Shown here: one piece after another, positions 1 to 12,337 of the stretch
How the letters are laid out: the number at the start of each line of letters is the position of its first letter
Numbering within the stretch: position 1 is the first letter of the stretch
Assembly (NCBI GenBank): GCA_021234155.1
Contig: JAJEKV010000003.1
Location: 29,557,166 to 29,621,165 of the forward strand
DNA: 64,000 nucleotides
Reading direction: 5' to 3'
DNA from: Isoetes taiwanensis
Taxonomy: Eukaryota > Streptophyta > Lycopodiopsida > Isoetales > Isoetaceae
Made by a program: the position numbers and the translations under genes
Notes under the pieces: model-generated
The model's input: the letters and a program-made list of their open reading frames with translations, nothing else
The model's database searches: none
What the model was told of the DNA's origin: nothing

Positions 1-22
1 CCAGAATTGTTCTTCCGCCTTT

Positions 23-500
23 GAGTGCGCCCAGACCAAATCCGCCATTCTCGGATTTGCTCCTCGCGCACTGTGTGAGTGGTCGAGCACTGATCTCTGC
101 CGGTAATTGGCCAAATGTAGAAAGTAAGAGCACCATCCAACTTAACTCATTGTGATTATTAGTAGGATTTGACCCTTAGATTGTAGAAATTGGCCAACCT
201 AGACCCAAACAGAGCCCCACCCCTCATAGAGTGCGCCCAGACCAAATCTGCCATTCTCGGATTTGCTCCTCGCGCACTGTGTGAGTGGTCGACCCCTAAT
301 CTATGCCAAAACTTGACCAAATGAAGAAAGTAAGGGCACAATCCAACCTATCTCGACGAGATGAGCAGGATTTCATCCTTAGTTTGCATGTTTGGCATTA
401 TCCTCGACCCAAACAAGGCCCCACCCCTCACAGAGTGCGCCTAGACCAAATCCACCATTCTCGGATTTGCTCCTCGCGCACTGTGGTAGTGGTCACACCA
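23..500. repeat. Tandem repeat, ~205-bp unit, 2.4 copies
   Basis: Units start at 23, 229 and 433 with the same block GAGTGCGCCCAGACCAAATC, so the spacing is 206 and 204 bp. Each unit continues with a conserved CTCGGATTTGCTCCTCGCGC core. The third unit is cut short near 496. The array runs to the left edge of the window and may be longer outside it. It looks like a satellite or the sub-repeats of a larger element. No credible protein is encoded. Confidence 0.85.
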
Positions 501-2089
501 TAATTGTTTTAATTTGTTCTAATTTTCTCCAAATTAGATGAAATTTGTTGCAATAGGATCCTTAGGATGCACTCTTCAACATAATTAGCCTGTGAATTGC
601 ATAGCAATACCTTAGAATCTCTCTTCTCAAGCCCTTTTTCCGTTCCTTTTCTCCAGTCTAGTCAAGTACATCGTACGTCCTCCAACGTACTATATGTTTT
701 CCGTACCTTGAACCTTTTCGTACTTTAAGTATGTAATTTATGAGTTGTCTCAATTGAGGTACAATACATACTGTACATTACGGACATACAATAGTACTTT
801 ACATGTTTTAAATATTTTTCTAGATCCATCTTAATCAGTTAAATAATTCTATTATTTTATTGCTTGTGTAGGCACATTGCAAAAGAACATCATATAAGTA
901 TTATGTTGGCAAATTGTAGAAGAACATAGACATTATGCAACTTTAAAGTTATGTAAGTTAATTATTATGAAGACGTGTGTGCGCATACAATTAACAGTCA
1001 TCTAAAACAGAGACATCATTTTCCAAATTTCAGATTCTAGTAAGTTTTATAAAATTCTGCTTTCCAAAATTTCAGATTCTAGTAAGTTTCAGAAATTTTC
1101 AAAATAATTAAAGTTCTATTTTTTCAAGAACTTAAATTATAGTAAGTTTCATACCATTATGTTTTTCAATTTCAGATCATAGCTTTTCCACAATCAAACA
1201 CTTCAAGAGAAAAATATAAATTCGGTTAGAAACTTTCAGAAGTTTTAAATGTGCAAGATTTAAATTTTAAACGTATAACCAGCAATATTCTATGATGAAA
1301 TGACCATCTTATTTGAGATTTACTATCATAAATCATAACCAGCAATATTCCATGTTAAAATAACCATCTCATTTCCGTTTTACTGTCATAAACCAGACTT
1401 TATGTAATATCAAAAACTTTGAGCATATGAAATGCATTTACCTAAATGCTTTGGTCGAGTTGTTTTAGCATCTACAGAGTAGAGCACACAAAGAAACCCC
1501 TGTATAGAGGACTGATTTACCTGTAAAAAATAGCCCAACTTCTTTATCTTATTGCTCTACTTTCAAGAAAAAAATAGAAGTTTTAGTGGTCTATAAATAT
1601 AAATTTGAGCCTAATATGCTTCACATGCTTAATATGCAGTAGAGCATGACAAATATTTTGAGAGTGTCGCATGATAAATATAGTTACAAACTACGTAGCT
1701 TGCAAGACATCATTTCACGAACTCGATCCAAGCTTTCTTAATAATACAATAGCCATGTTAAAGTCAACTACTCCCGGCTGATCCATATCTTTTATCTATT
1801 ATCTTCTCAAAGCATAACATGCCTTTTGATAGTATTTACTCTACAATGTGACTCAGATTTAATTTCAGAATGCTGCATGTGAGACATAGATCTAATTTCG
1901 TTATTGCACCACTTAAGCTATTTCTTGTTCAGTTCCTTCCTACTCTAATAAGGATGCAAATCAATTGAAGCACAATTTCAGGGTTTTTATTAATGCACAT
2001 TATGTCTATGTTGGGAGATGAAAAATTCAGGACTTACAAATTTAAAGCAGACTCCACATTTTGGATGGAAAAGGTCTCTATAAAAACTG
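501..2089. other. AT-rich spacer with short local duplications
   Basis: I see no gene here. Two small direct duplications are present: a ~28-bp block (TTCCAAATTTCAGATTCTAG) at 1021 and again at 1062, and a ~58-bp block starting AACCAGCAATATTC at 1277 and again at 1337. The rest is unstructured AT-rich sequence. Confidence 0.6.
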
Positions 2090-3925
2090 TGACAAATGAA
2101 AAAACTGTGTAGACCTGTAACCTTGCCCTCTTTTTACAATATTTGTAAGAAAAAGTTTCTAGACGTCAGCATAGAAAAAAACACAGCATTCTCCAAGTGT
2201 AACATATGTGTAGTCATCAAGCAGAAATTGGAAAGAACAAAAGATACAAGGGAGAGGCGCAACCTTTCAATTCAACGGCGGGCACATATGTTGGAACAAC
2301 GTTCCTGTAGGAGTCCATATTGGCATTAGCATGCATTATCACATCATTCACCAGAAAGTCACCTTTGGATAATACATGACAAAATGGATCAGGTCAAAAC
2401 ACTCACGCCAAGAAGTCATCATCTCGTAAAGTCTGTTTGGAGAGGAGATCGCTCAAAGAGCAGCTTGACCAGTGCATTGACACATGGTCATGGTGGACGG
2501 GCTTATGGTCATTTCTCTCTTGATCTTTGAAAAGATGTTGGATCACTTTCTAGGATCCTACACTATCTTGAGTTGCCGGACGAAGACAAGTGTGGTGATT
2601 TGTGTGGAAGCAGAACTACCGATTATAAATTGATGAAAGCCATAAAAGACACTCGACCACTACAGCATAAGCTAGCACAGACACAAGAGATGATGCCCTC
2701 ATCTTCTAGTGCAAACTTAGAAGGCTTCAATCCTCTTCCTCGAAATCTCTACTTGCAGTTGGATAACGCATCTGGTCAAAATAAAAATAGATGCGTGTTC
2801 TCCTACCTCTCTTATTTGACATGGCTTAAGGTATTAGATGAGATTCAGGTTTACTTCATGATGGTTGGGCACACTCATGACGATATCGATGCATTGTTTG
2901 GGAACTTTTGGACGTTAATGAGTCATTGGATGCTCTAACTTTGCCTTAGTTGCTTTATTTGTTTAGCAAGTGCAATGCAAAGTCTCCTGTTTGATATTGT
3001 GTGGATGAAGTTCCAGATTGGAAAGGCTTAAGGGATATATCCCTGATAAAAACCAACGTCTAATAGGCCATACCGACCCATTACTATTCCGATTTAAAAT
3101 GAATGGGAAATGGTCCATTATGCAATATAAGATGCGGCCAACCCATAAAGAGTGGATTCCAGAAAAAGGAATAAGAATGTGGAAGGGGGATGAAAATGGT
3201 GAGCCAATGTTACCAATAGGGGTGCCTAAAATATCTCTCCTAGGAAGACATTAAAAGATCTCCCTGGCATGGCAGACAGCATCAACATATACATAGTATT
3301 AAGCAACTCCTTCTGCAAAAATCAAGAAGACAGTGTGTTTGCATGACAGTACAAAGCAACTATAGATTACTGGACTGATATTCTTTTATGTTTGGAAGAT
3401 GTATCTCAAGGATGACCTCAAAATGATAACTTTTGGTTGCGTACAATGCAAAGCTGCCTTTACTCCGAAGGTCGATGAAGCCGCCGTGCTTGTAAGACCT
3501 TTGCCTTCTTATTGTGGGCCAGGAGATGGGTGTCCAGTGTTGCCTATAGATGAGTTCGATCCTCGTGCACATGTTACGAAAGGTATGTTTGTTTTAGTCC
3601 GTTCTGGAGACGATGAAACTCCAACATGGTTGGGCTAACAGAAGAAGATGCCATCTTGGATCCAGAGTCTACCAATTATGGTCATATTTATGTATCATGC
3701 TAGATGCCCATTGGTCGTGACTATATAGGTTGCTTAACTAAACGTTGGTGACCCAATCTATCAGATCCATCAAGGTATGAGAAGTTAGATGCTATACATT
3801 ATCCATGGAACGCAAATGGCAAAAGATCGAAGACTGTTCAAATTCCAAAATACATTGTTGACATGTGGGGGGATATAGCATTAGCTAAAGGCTCTCAATC
3901 TCAGTCATGTTCTCGATAATCACAT
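2090..3925 (+). pseudogene. Decayed DUF7869-like gene, probably transposase-derived
   Basis: Several open segments in one order resemble the widespread plant and animal DUF7869 proteins, which are thought to come from DNA transposons. The first segment (2096-2329) carries FSKCNICVVIKQKLERT, like the N-terminal Cys-rich part of that family. The second (2573-2938) has the two best signatures: LYLQLDNASGQNKNR and VGHTHDDIDALF. The third and fourth (3018-3254 and 3399-3638) match the usual C-terminal layout (HKEWIPEKGIRMW; PLPSYCGPGD). A last segment to about 3925 reads IHYPWNANGKRSKTVQIPKY. The segments lie in different frames and are split by stops, so no full protein can be made. The family assignment rests on remembered motifs; calling it a transposase is inference. 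Confidence 0.6.
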
Positions 3926-5205
3926 TGTATGTAATTTCTCTTTTGACAATAATGATAATGCATCAATAGCTATATTTAGTTAGCATTATTGGCATTATTG
4001 GTATACTTATGCATTTTGGCATTCATTTGTATACTTTCAGCGTTATGGAATTATTGGTATACTTTTAGCATTATTAGCACACCAGCCCAACCAACCCTAC
4101 AACCTTCCTTGCAATTCTAAGCTATCCACCTAACACTTCCACCTAAGCAAAATATGATATGGCAATATTTTAGCCATTAGATTTTAGATTTTTGCATCCT
4201 ACGGTTATGAAAATTAGAAACTCATCAAAATTTGGACACGGAGATGTCGAAGGACGTAGGATTGTTGTGCTTGGATTCCTTCCATGATTTCTTCGAGGAA
4301 CAATAATCTCCTCCTATTCCCTCTGTCTTGTTTCAACTTTTTCGGCTTCTCCCGACCTCTTCTTCTCCGGCAATCACTCTAATCTGGTAGTCTTATTTTA
4401 TGAAAATCTTCAGCTTTCATTTGTTTCTTTCAATTTCTATCTCTAGTTTAAGACAGCAAACTTCAGGGTTTTCTTAGCTTCTATTTATCGTAGCTTTATC
4501 CAGCCTTAAAGATCATATTCAAAATCATATTCGTCAGGTTTTTATGGATTTTATACAAGGAGAACTCAGTTTTTTATCTCTGTCCATTGTCTCTCGGTTT
4601 GTTGGGTTCATGGCTGCCAGTCCCTGTTAAAATATACGTTGGGATCATGCCGACCGTTTTGCCCAACAAGTTCAAAGCATTTTACGACAGAGTTTTACTG
4701 CATGCTAGCCTTTTCTACCAGACCTAGCAAAGATTCTTATGCTGTGCATTCTCTGCCCCTTTCTTCTAGTGGCCAATATCTTGTTCACAATACTGCTTTA
4801 TCGGGTATGTTACAGAGTTTGACGGCCGATTTTTTTAAGCTTCATTCTAGCTGATTTAGTCTGTTATCAAGTCTGTCTGGGGAGCCCTTCAAGCTTTATT
4901 CTTCCCTTTCTTAAGCTCATGTGTGAAGCCTATTGTGCTTATATTATTCTCTGGTTGGATCAAGATAGATGGTACTTTAACTTGCGTTCTTTGGAATCAC
5001 ACGGTCTCTTAACTGGCAGTTCTTGGTGTTTATTAGACAATCACAGATATCAGGATAGCAACCAAGTTATATATAGAACTCTAACTTGAAAAATTATTCT
5101 CCACTTTTTTTACTTTTGAAAGGCGTGAGACTTACATGTGTAGTAGACATTCACCTGCAGAGTTTTAACTTAGGATTTACTTTGGATGCTGGTGAGTTAC
5201 AATGA
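3926..5205. other. Spacer; possible flank of the NDPK relic
   Basis: A run of degenerate short repeats built on GGCATTATTGGTATACTT lies at about 3960-4080. A pyrimidine-rich stretch at 4290-4400 could be an old 5' UTR. The 71-codon open frame at 4639-4854 resembles nothing I know and is treated as chance. Because the nucleoside diphosphate kinase exon lies immediately downstream, this stretch may be its former upstream region, but no other exon of that gene could be found. Confidence 0.4.
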
Positions 5206-5319
5206 ACATTTGCTATGATCAAACCAGATGGTGTGGCAGCTAACCACATAACGAGCATAAAAAATACTATTTACAAATCAGGTCTTGCAATTGTTGAGGA
5301 AATTTACCTTATAAAATAG
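5206..5319 (+). pseudogene. Nucleoside diphosphate kinase exon relic
   Basis: The translation begins TFAMIKPDGVAANHITSIK and runs on to GLAIVEEIYLIK. The start of every nucleoside diphosphate kinase is a (T)LAMIKPDGV-type strand followed by a helix, and the plant NDK5/NDPK-like proteins continue with a similar G-x-x-IV-x-E segment. The enzyme moves the gamma-phosphate between nucleoside di- and triphosphates. Only this first ~37-residue segment is present. It is bounded by a TGA at 5203-5205 and a TAG at 5317-5319, and the catalytic-histidine region is missing. The copia fossil begins just downstream, so the insertion may have cut the gene. It could also be a captured exon. Confidence 0.6.
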
Positions 5320-8300
5320 TAGCTTGGGCCTGAAATAATTACATCTCAACATCATTGGAGGCTTTATGGTATTACATCATGTTCTTATGATGGCCTCTTC
5401 TTGCAATAACTTACGTTGAGATTGCAGCTTGTGCTTCTCTCCTTCTTATAAAAACACGCAGCTTGAGTAGTGATGAATAAGTAGTTATAACTAACTACAG
5501 AATCTTCTGCTCATAAACGTTGTACAAATGTCATTCTGTGATGCATGTATTCATTGTATATTTTGTTATAAATTAAAGGACCAGAAAACCAAGAGGTTTA
5601 TGGCTTCCATAGTAGTTCTTAGTATCTTGGTGTTGGTTTCCAGTTCTCTGAGTCGATCCATCTCGCTTCATGGTATCAGAGCCTTGGTGAAGAGAGAAAG
5701 GGTCTGAGAGATCCAGAGAGTGCAAGGGTCTGAGAGATCCCAGAAGAGAACATGGGAGGAAATTGAAGCAAAAATGTCAAGTCTACACATCGATTTGCAG
5801 AATGTTGATAAACTGGATAGAACCAATGCACTGTATTGGTTTTGGAGGATGTAATCCATCTTGGAAGAGCGTGAAGTATGGGATATTGTCATCGGAGATG
5901 AACCCATACCAGGCACAGAAGTTGAAAACGGAAAAGGGTCCAAGGAGGAAGGAGCCCAGAAGAAAGGGAAATCCGAATGGATAAGGCCAAGACCACCATT
6001 ATCTTTGGCCTGAAAGATGCACAGATCCCACTTATCAGACTAGCCAAGACCTCTCAAGAGAGGTGGGAGTGCCCAAGAAAACGTTTCTGCAGAATGCCAC
6101 AAGCCAAAAGATGCAATTGTGGAAAGCCTTTTTTAATGCAAAGATGGGAGAAGGAGTTGATCCCGCTGAGCACATAAGCAAGATGCAATCCATGGCCACA
6201 CAACTAGGCGCCCTCAATCATACTGTAAGTGACGAAGATCTTGCTATGGCCATCTTGGTAAGCTTGCCAGAATCATATGCATCGTTGAAGCAAATGATAG
6301 GCTGCCAAAACAGAAGGGTAGAATCTGAAGTTGTTATCAGGGCAATTTTAAATGCTAACTCAATGACAGGTTCCATGGGAGATGGTACAACCTTTTTAGC
6401 TAAAGGACCTGAAAATCAGCGAAGAGAACCTTCAAAGTGTTGGGTGTGCCAAAAAATGGGTCACATTTCTCGAAACTGCTCCAAGGCCGTCGAGGAGAAG
6501 ATAGGCATTGGAGGGAAGGTGATTCTAGCAGGAACAACCGTAAGATGGATTACAAAGATTTCAGAAGAAGAGAGGGAACTAGGGATAACAGGAGGGAAGG
6601 AGGATTTAGAAGGGAGATGGATAGCAGGAGGGAAGGAGGATTTTGTAGAGATGGAGACTCTCGCAAGGATCAAGATGTCCGACACACAAAGAAATGGGCC
6701 AACAGTAGGGCAGCTAAAGCTCATGTTGCTGATTGTGATGTGTCAACAGAAGAAGAGTATTCCAGTGGACCAGAAGGATGTATGGCCGTCTTTGACAATG
6801 ATCTTGAACAAGACTCGAGAATGTGGATAGATGAACACTTTTATATGGGCATTGACGATTCTGAAGACACAGATGTGGAGGATTTGGTTGAAGATGTCTC
6901 AAAGGCAGCACTCATGGAGGATCCTCTTGAAGACGTCTCAGAGGCAGCACTCGTGCTCCAATTTCTTCGAACTCTGATGGCATCGTGTACATATGGACGA
7001 ATCTGCAGAAGAGCTTGATGTTCAGCCAAGAAGTTTGATTGCTGAAGTTGCATCTGAGGTCTTTGAAGCAGATGGCACAGCCAATTCCCCAAGATGTTGG
7101 ATCATGGATTGTGGAGCAACTCATCTAATGACACCCAACAAGGAGTGGGTCGTGAATCTTCAAGAAATACAAGGAGATCAATATGTTAATGGGATTACCT
7201 CTGGTTTCAGTATTGAAGGAGCAGGATCTCTCAACCTTCATCTTCAAGAGGGGATAATTACTTTGCATAAGGTACTGTTTGTCCCAGAGCTTAAGCGAAA
7301 TCTGCTGTCACTTTCCCGATTATGTGATGTTCGCATTCAATCCTTCATTACGGCTCCCACGATTTATCTCATCAGCAAAGAGAGAAGGATAATTGGTAAG
7401 GGCATTAGAGAAGGATATTTGTACAAGTTTCAAGAGTATCTTTCTGTAGGAAGTTCTGCATTCATAGCTTACAGTTCAGATGAAGCCATTCAGCTTTGGC
7501 ACAGAAGACATATTAGTGAAGGCAAAATTGCATCAATTGTCGAATGGACATACGGTTACCGGAATTCCCTATCCATTTTCTGGCAGACTCAGAGTTTGTG
7601 AAAGGTTGTGACATGAAGCAACATAAGAAAGCCAGATCAAAACACAAAGGGACGAGAGCAACTAGACTTCTTGGGTTAGTCCATATTGACATCAACGGCC
7701 CTGTGGCAGTTCATTCTTTCAGTGGGGCTCTCTATTTCATGGTCATTATCAATGATCACTTACGGTACACCACTGTGTACCCTCTAAAGAACAAAGGAGA
7801 AGTATTTCACAAGTTTCAAATTTGGAAGCAACAGGCAGAACGTCACGCAGATCTCAAGATCCATACACTTCGTTGTGATAATGAAAAGGAGTACCTCTCC
7901 AAGAAATTCTTCGAGTACTTAGAAGCAGGTGGCATTCAATGGCATTTAAGTTTGCCCTATGAACACCACCAGAATGGCTTCTCAGAGAGGAAGATCCGCA
8001 CGCTCAAAGAATCAGCTCGCAATATGTTGAAATTTGCCGGCCTATCCGATGGATTCTGGGAGGAGGCCATTCTCACCGCTACCTACCTCTCCAACAGGGC
8101 TCCCATTGTAGCTATTAAGGGGAAGACCCCAGCTGAAGTATGGCTTGGCATCCAGCCAGACCTCAGTCATCTACAAATTTTTGGATGTCCTGCCTATGCT
8201 CACAGCTCATCCGAGGTTCGTACCAAATCTGCAGATCAACGATGTATTTTTGTTGGGTACTACAGCGAAAGCAAAGGTTACAGGTTATTGGATGCGGCTT

Positions 8301-8640
8301 CTAGGTTGATCATAAAAGCTTGTTCTGTTACCTTTGACGAACAAGGGATGGAAGCAACCAGTTTTTTTCGTTATCACGTGGACACCAGTCTGTTTCAAGC
8401 TCCAGAACAAAACCAGCTTTGGCTGGAAATCCCTCTGGTTCACTCATCTCCTGTTGTTATGCCCATCACCATCCCAAGTGCAGTCACACCCACCATCATC
8501 CCAAGTTCGTCTCATTCCCCTTCATATCTACCACAACCATCTTCTAGTTGTGCACCTGTGCCCACTATGTGCTTGTAGCCTCTTGGACCTGCATAGACAG
8601 AGGTGTTACCAAATGCTATATTGAATGAATTGTATATAAA
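5320..8640 (+). mobile_element. Ty1/copia LTR retrotransposon fossil, 5' part only
   Basis: A primer-binding site of the initiator-Met tRNA type (TGGTATCAGAGCC) lies at 5671-5683, directly after a CA that would end the 5' LTR. The LTR's left edge is not fixed and is set here just after the NDPK relic. Parts follow in copia order. The gag region spans about 6060-6990, with the zinc knuckle CWVCQKMGHISRNC near 6438-6480. A protease-like segment has WIMDCGATH near 7100. The integrase core spans about 7660-8300 (LVHIDINGP; HHQNGFSERKIRTLKESARN; FGCPAYAH). Sequence related to reverse transcriptase/RNase H and a 3' LTR are not seen before the minus-strand transposon begins. The element is broken, with several breaks. 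It is old, but recognisable at protein level. Confidence 0.85.
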
Positions 8641-8645
8641 AAGAG

Positions 8646-8948
8646 TTATACCTCTGCCATGTCTGCTTTCCAAACCTTGAAGAAACCCTCGTCCATGCTA
8701 CGTCCTGTTGCAAGGGCTTGGGCATCTACTCCTATTTCAGCCACCTCCCTAATGTGCCTGGCCTTGTCAATTGCAGGCACACCTTCATTTCCTGGCCCTG
8801 TGTTGGCTGCAACATAGTTAATCCAACCTTGTACATCCATCCTCAAGGAGCGTGCAAGGGGGCTGAATTGTCTTTGACTGCTAGCAAGTTCCCATCTCTT
8901 CAAGGGGCTTCTAATGTTGCTTACCTTGCTTGCTGCAGGTCTGACCAA
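8646..8948 (-). CDS. Unrecognised ORF downstream of the pogo-like transposase
   Basis: A 100-codon open frame on the same strand as, and just downstream of, the pogo-like C-terminal half. It includes SPLKRWELASSQRQFSPLAR and VPAIDKARHIREVAEIGVD. I do not recognise a family. Codon use looks protein-like rather than random. A GT donor-like site (GCAAGCAAG then GTAAGC) lies close to its start, so it may be one exon of a longer protein. It could be an accessory part of the transposon or an unrelated captured exon. No membrane or signal segment is apparent. Confidence 0.3.
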   Translation of the reverse strand: MVRPAASKVSNIRSPLKRWELASSQRQFSPLARSLRMDVQGWINYVAANTGPGNEGVPAIDKARHIREVAEIGVDAQALATGRSMDEGFFKVWKADMAEV

Positions 8949-9116
8949 AGGAATACACCCTTTTATGCTGATTGACTGGGGGTTGACCTCGTCTCCCTCA
9001 CATAAGTGAATGTCTTCGAGACTGCACTTTACATCTTGTGTCTCTACTAGGTTGTTTGGTTGGCTGCTCGGAACATAGGCCCAGAATTATTCTCATCCAC
9101 ATTAGGTCTAGGTGCA

Positions 9117-10372
9117 CTACAATGATAAACCCTGTCTGCCTTTCAGCCTGAGCCTAACAGCCAGCTTCCTTTGCTTTGTAGCCTCGTTCAATGGTCTATG
9201 GCAATTAAATATAGCCCGAACTCTTGATTGGCCAGCTGGATACATGAAATCCCTCAGCCTCTTAGTAAAGGCCTCATGCAAAGCCTCTGCTTGCTTTGTA
9301 CTCTCCCTTTCTGCCCTGTTTGCAACAGCCCTTCTGCTGGCCTCCTTTTTCTCTACCCTCCTCTTTGCTGCCTCAATCTTCTTGAGGGCTACCTGCTCCC
9401 TCTTAAGCCTTTCAGCCTCTTCCCTTCTTGTCTTCTCTACTGCAAGAGCTTGGCAGAAGCCATCACTGCTGATATGAACTCTGCTATGTAGATTAGGAGC
9501 AATGCCCCTCCTTCTCGAGGATGTCCCTTGTGTACTTGGCTCTGCTTGGACCTGTGAAGTTTGGCCACAATCATTTCCTATACCCTGCTGTAGGAGGACC
9601 GGTTGCATGGTCCCATGTGTAGCACCAAGATGTTCATGTGATGCATGGACATGCTCCTCCCATTGTAGATCCACTTCTTGCATGTTGTAACCCTCTACAA
9701 CATTGGTTTTCGTATCCATGCCCTGCATACAGCCCTCGAATTGCTCCAATGGTTCATGCAAGACATTAGGTATAACATTCTCATGTTCATCTACAACCCC
9801 ATTTGATGGTTTTCCAAAGGGTGGTGCTGGCATATACACATCTTCCCTTGCAAACCTCGATCCTTCCCTTCCAGGAATCACCTTTGTTGGGTTAAATGGC
9901 CATATTCCAGTTGCTATGAAACCTGCCTTTATGTTGGAGACAGTTAGACCAGCTGCAATGGCCTCAAAAATGAGTTCAACTATGTCTTCCCTCTTTGGTT
10001 CAGTCCCACCCTTCCTCACCATATAGTTAGCCCTTAGTCTTTTGAATGCATCTTTTAATGGTGCAAAGCAAGATAGTGGTTGTAGCCTATGTGATGTGTG
10101 AGCAGGTAGTAGGGCAAAATGTATGCCCATCTCATTGGCAGCAAGGATGACATCTAGTTCCACATGGCTACTATGGCCATCCAGCAATATGAGATGAGGT
10201 CGATCAAGTGATACCCCTCCAGGGACTCTAGACTGAAAATGAGATAGCCATGACTTGAACAATTCAGTGGTCATCCAAGCTGATTGCTGCGCTGGCTGAA
10301 TTGCTCCCTCTGCACACATTGCTATGTTGTCTTGACTCATCCTTGCACCCTTGAAATATCTAGCATTATAAC
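9117..10372 (-). CDS. Pogo/Tigger-like transposase, C-terminal half (broken)
   Basis: A 407-codon open frame (9117-10340) whose homology starts slightly upstream (NARYFKGARMSQDNIAMCA). It is the second half of a pogo/Tigger (CENP-B/jerky-type) DDE transposase, which cuts and pastes the element by a two-metal-ion mechanism. The second acidic motif HLILLDGHSSHVELD lies around residues 45-62. The segment ALLPAHTSHRLQPLSCFAPLK lies around residues 75-95. In this family the LQPL motif is normally followed by the third catalytic Asp, and here it is Ser, so the protein should be inactive. The C-terminal third is charged, with many K/R/E/A residues (EAAKRRVEKKEASRRAVANR), and is probably a coiled coil. 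The N-terminal pieces are displaced to 12.6-12.9 kb and 14.6-15.3 kb on the same strand. Confidence 0.75.
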
Positions 10373-10520
10373 AGGGGTCTTTTTTTTTAGTTTTGTACGT
10401 TTTTTCTTATGGTTTTCATATGATTTGAAGGGCGTATTCCATGAGGTCTACTAATCAGTACAAATAGAGTGCGCACCATATTTTCTTTTGCTTCCTCTTT
10501 TTTTTCATCAGTTTTCTAAT
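10373..10520. repeat. Dispersed repeat fragment, related to 50,510-50,640
   Basis: This stretch (ACAGGGG, a T-run, then TTTTGTACG, GGTTTTC and ATATGATTT) aligns roughly with 50,510-50,640 in the same order, including GAGTGCGCACC compared with GAGTGCACC. It abuts the broken edge of the transposase exactly where the reading frame stops making sense, so it marks one side of the insertion that split the transposon. Confidence 0.55.
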
Positions 10521-10812
10521 GGTCTAGTTAGGTATGTAGACATCATCCCATGCAAACATCGGCCCGTTCTGTTTTAGGGCAACAAAAAGGGCTGCCGAAT
10601 TCATCTGTCTCTCTGTTGGGGTCGTTGTTGGCACGATCGGCTGTTGGATGGTTGGGGAAATGTTGCAGTCGGTGACATTCTGCTTGAGGCGTTTGTTGCA
10701 ACAGGAGTTTCTTCTGCAAGTTCTTTCATGCTCTGTTATTTGCTTGTAATTCCTCTCCGACTCTGCTATTACTCTCACAATCTGTGGCAGTGGAGCAGTA
10801 CACAAGAAGGCT

Positions 10813-11640
10813 TTGCTATCTGTAAAAGGTCCGCAGGTCCTTTGGGTGCCATCTCCAACCAGGTATGTCTCCAAAGTGTCAGAAAAAAGTTGTAATTTAG
10901 TGCCTATCTGCTCAGATCTTGTGGCAATGCTAATAATCTTGATGAGGATAGACGGATTCATGAATGCATTGCCAAATGGGCAGGTAAAGAATGTCTTTCT
11001 GGCTAACCTTCTCATAGAGATGTATGGTAAGTGCGGCAGCTTGCAAGATGCACAGGCTATATTTGAAAAATTGGAGGACAAGAATGTTTATAGTTGGACA
11101 ATAATGATTGGAGCATCTATGCAGTGTGGGTCTTGTAAGGCTGGAATCTATTGTTTTGAGGAAATGCAGCTACAATTGGCACCAGATAAAGTTAGCTTTC
11201 TCAAAGTATGTGATGCCTGTGCTGGCCTTGGAGCCCTTGCACATAGCAGGCTACTTCATTACCGCATTTTGCTTAGTAGGTTTCACTCTGATTTGGTCTT
11301 GAACACTGCCCTAATGAAAATGTATGGGCACTGTAAATCTGTGCAGGATGCACACCATATATTGAATACAATTACCAATAGGGATGTGATTGCATGGACC
11401 ACATTGATTAGTGTCTATACTGAAAATAATTGTTGCCGAGACGCACTAACTTTATATCAGCAAATGGAATTTATTGGCATTCCCCCTGACGCCATTACTC
11501 TTATCAGTATTCTTGATGCATGCATTAGCATTCTTGCCCTAACCCAGGGTAAGAGGATATATGCCAATTAGATGGCATTCAGAAACTTTCTTCACCTATT
11601 TTCATATCTGGTCGAAATGTACTGTGAGCTTCATAGGCTC
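10813..11640 (+). pseudogene. PLS-type PPR protein fragment
   Basis: Successive 31-36-residue pentatricopeptide repeats are visible: ANLLIEMYGKCGSLQDAQAI, then EDKNVYSWTIMIGASMQCGS, ALMKMYGHCKSVQDAHHI, and NRDVIAWTTLISVYTENNCC. Such proteins bind RNA in chloroplasts or mitochondria and direct editing, cleavage or splicing. The fragment begins in an L/S repeat that is read in another frame (LRSCGNANNLDE...RRIHECIAKW, about 10,915-10,990), so one frameshift separates it from the main frame. It ends at a TAG after GKRIYAN. The start and the C-terminal E/DYW part are missing. No intron is seen, as usual for PPR genes. It sits inside the sequence that splits the pogo-like transposase, so it was probably carried in or captured. 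Confidence 0.75.
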
Positions 11641-12337
11641 TGTGATGACAGATGTATTCAACATAATAATTGAAGGACGGATTTAAGTTATTTTTTTGGC
11701 AGGGACAGAATGACGTTGACTGCGCTAGCCAAGTAAATCTGATACCCAACTTGTTTTTGCAAACGTATCAGAAGGCTTGGAAGTAAGAATAGGATGCATA
11801 GCAGGCATTTCTGTACTTTTGATATGATTATGGAGCATGGGCTTGACAGCACAATTTGCAAAGTAAAAACCATCCAAAAATTAGGCCTTGGCACTAATCC
11901 ACATATTAGCACATTACATTATTCTGTTAAAGTGGTCTTTGTCAAACGTTGCATCTTATGTAGACGGACTTCAGTTTACTCCCACCATTCTTGTGGCAAT
12001 TGGAAGCTTCTATCTTACTGAAAGTTGTGTAGAACTCATATTTTACTGGAAGTTATGCTTGAAGGATTTGATTGAACACTTATGGAGCAAGTATCTTGCT
12101 TTTTGTTGCCAAAAAGCACAATGTTTCTTGATGCTCTTGTTTTAAGTTTTTATTTGTTGTTCAAGTTCTCAAAGGGTTGACACTTGTTTTAAGTTCTTAT
12201 TTGCCTTTCAAGTTCTTAAAGCGGAGCATTGCGAAACTTTTTTTTACTACTTGTATCATATTTGTATATGTGTGGAAGAGGTGCTTGTATGATATTTGTA
12301 ATACCAGACTGTATGCTATCTTCGAGAAGATATATGT
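11641..12337. other. Spacer without recognisable gene
   Basis: AT-rich sequence with several short open frames that match nothing I know. A short imperfect duplication (GTTTTAAGTTTTTATTTG, then GTTTTAAGTTCTTATTTGCC) lies at about 12,139-12,205. This is the remaining filler of the insertion between the PPR fragment and the foldback arm. Confidence 0.5.

Noticed and set aside
6461-7124. Minus-strand frames across the copia gag region
   Set aside because: Shadows of the plus-strand coding region.
10524-11081. 185-codon minus-strand frame opposite the PPR fragment
   Set aside because: Its first part is antisense to clear PPR repeats; the remainder (SAALFVALKQNGPMFAWDDV) has no recognised family.
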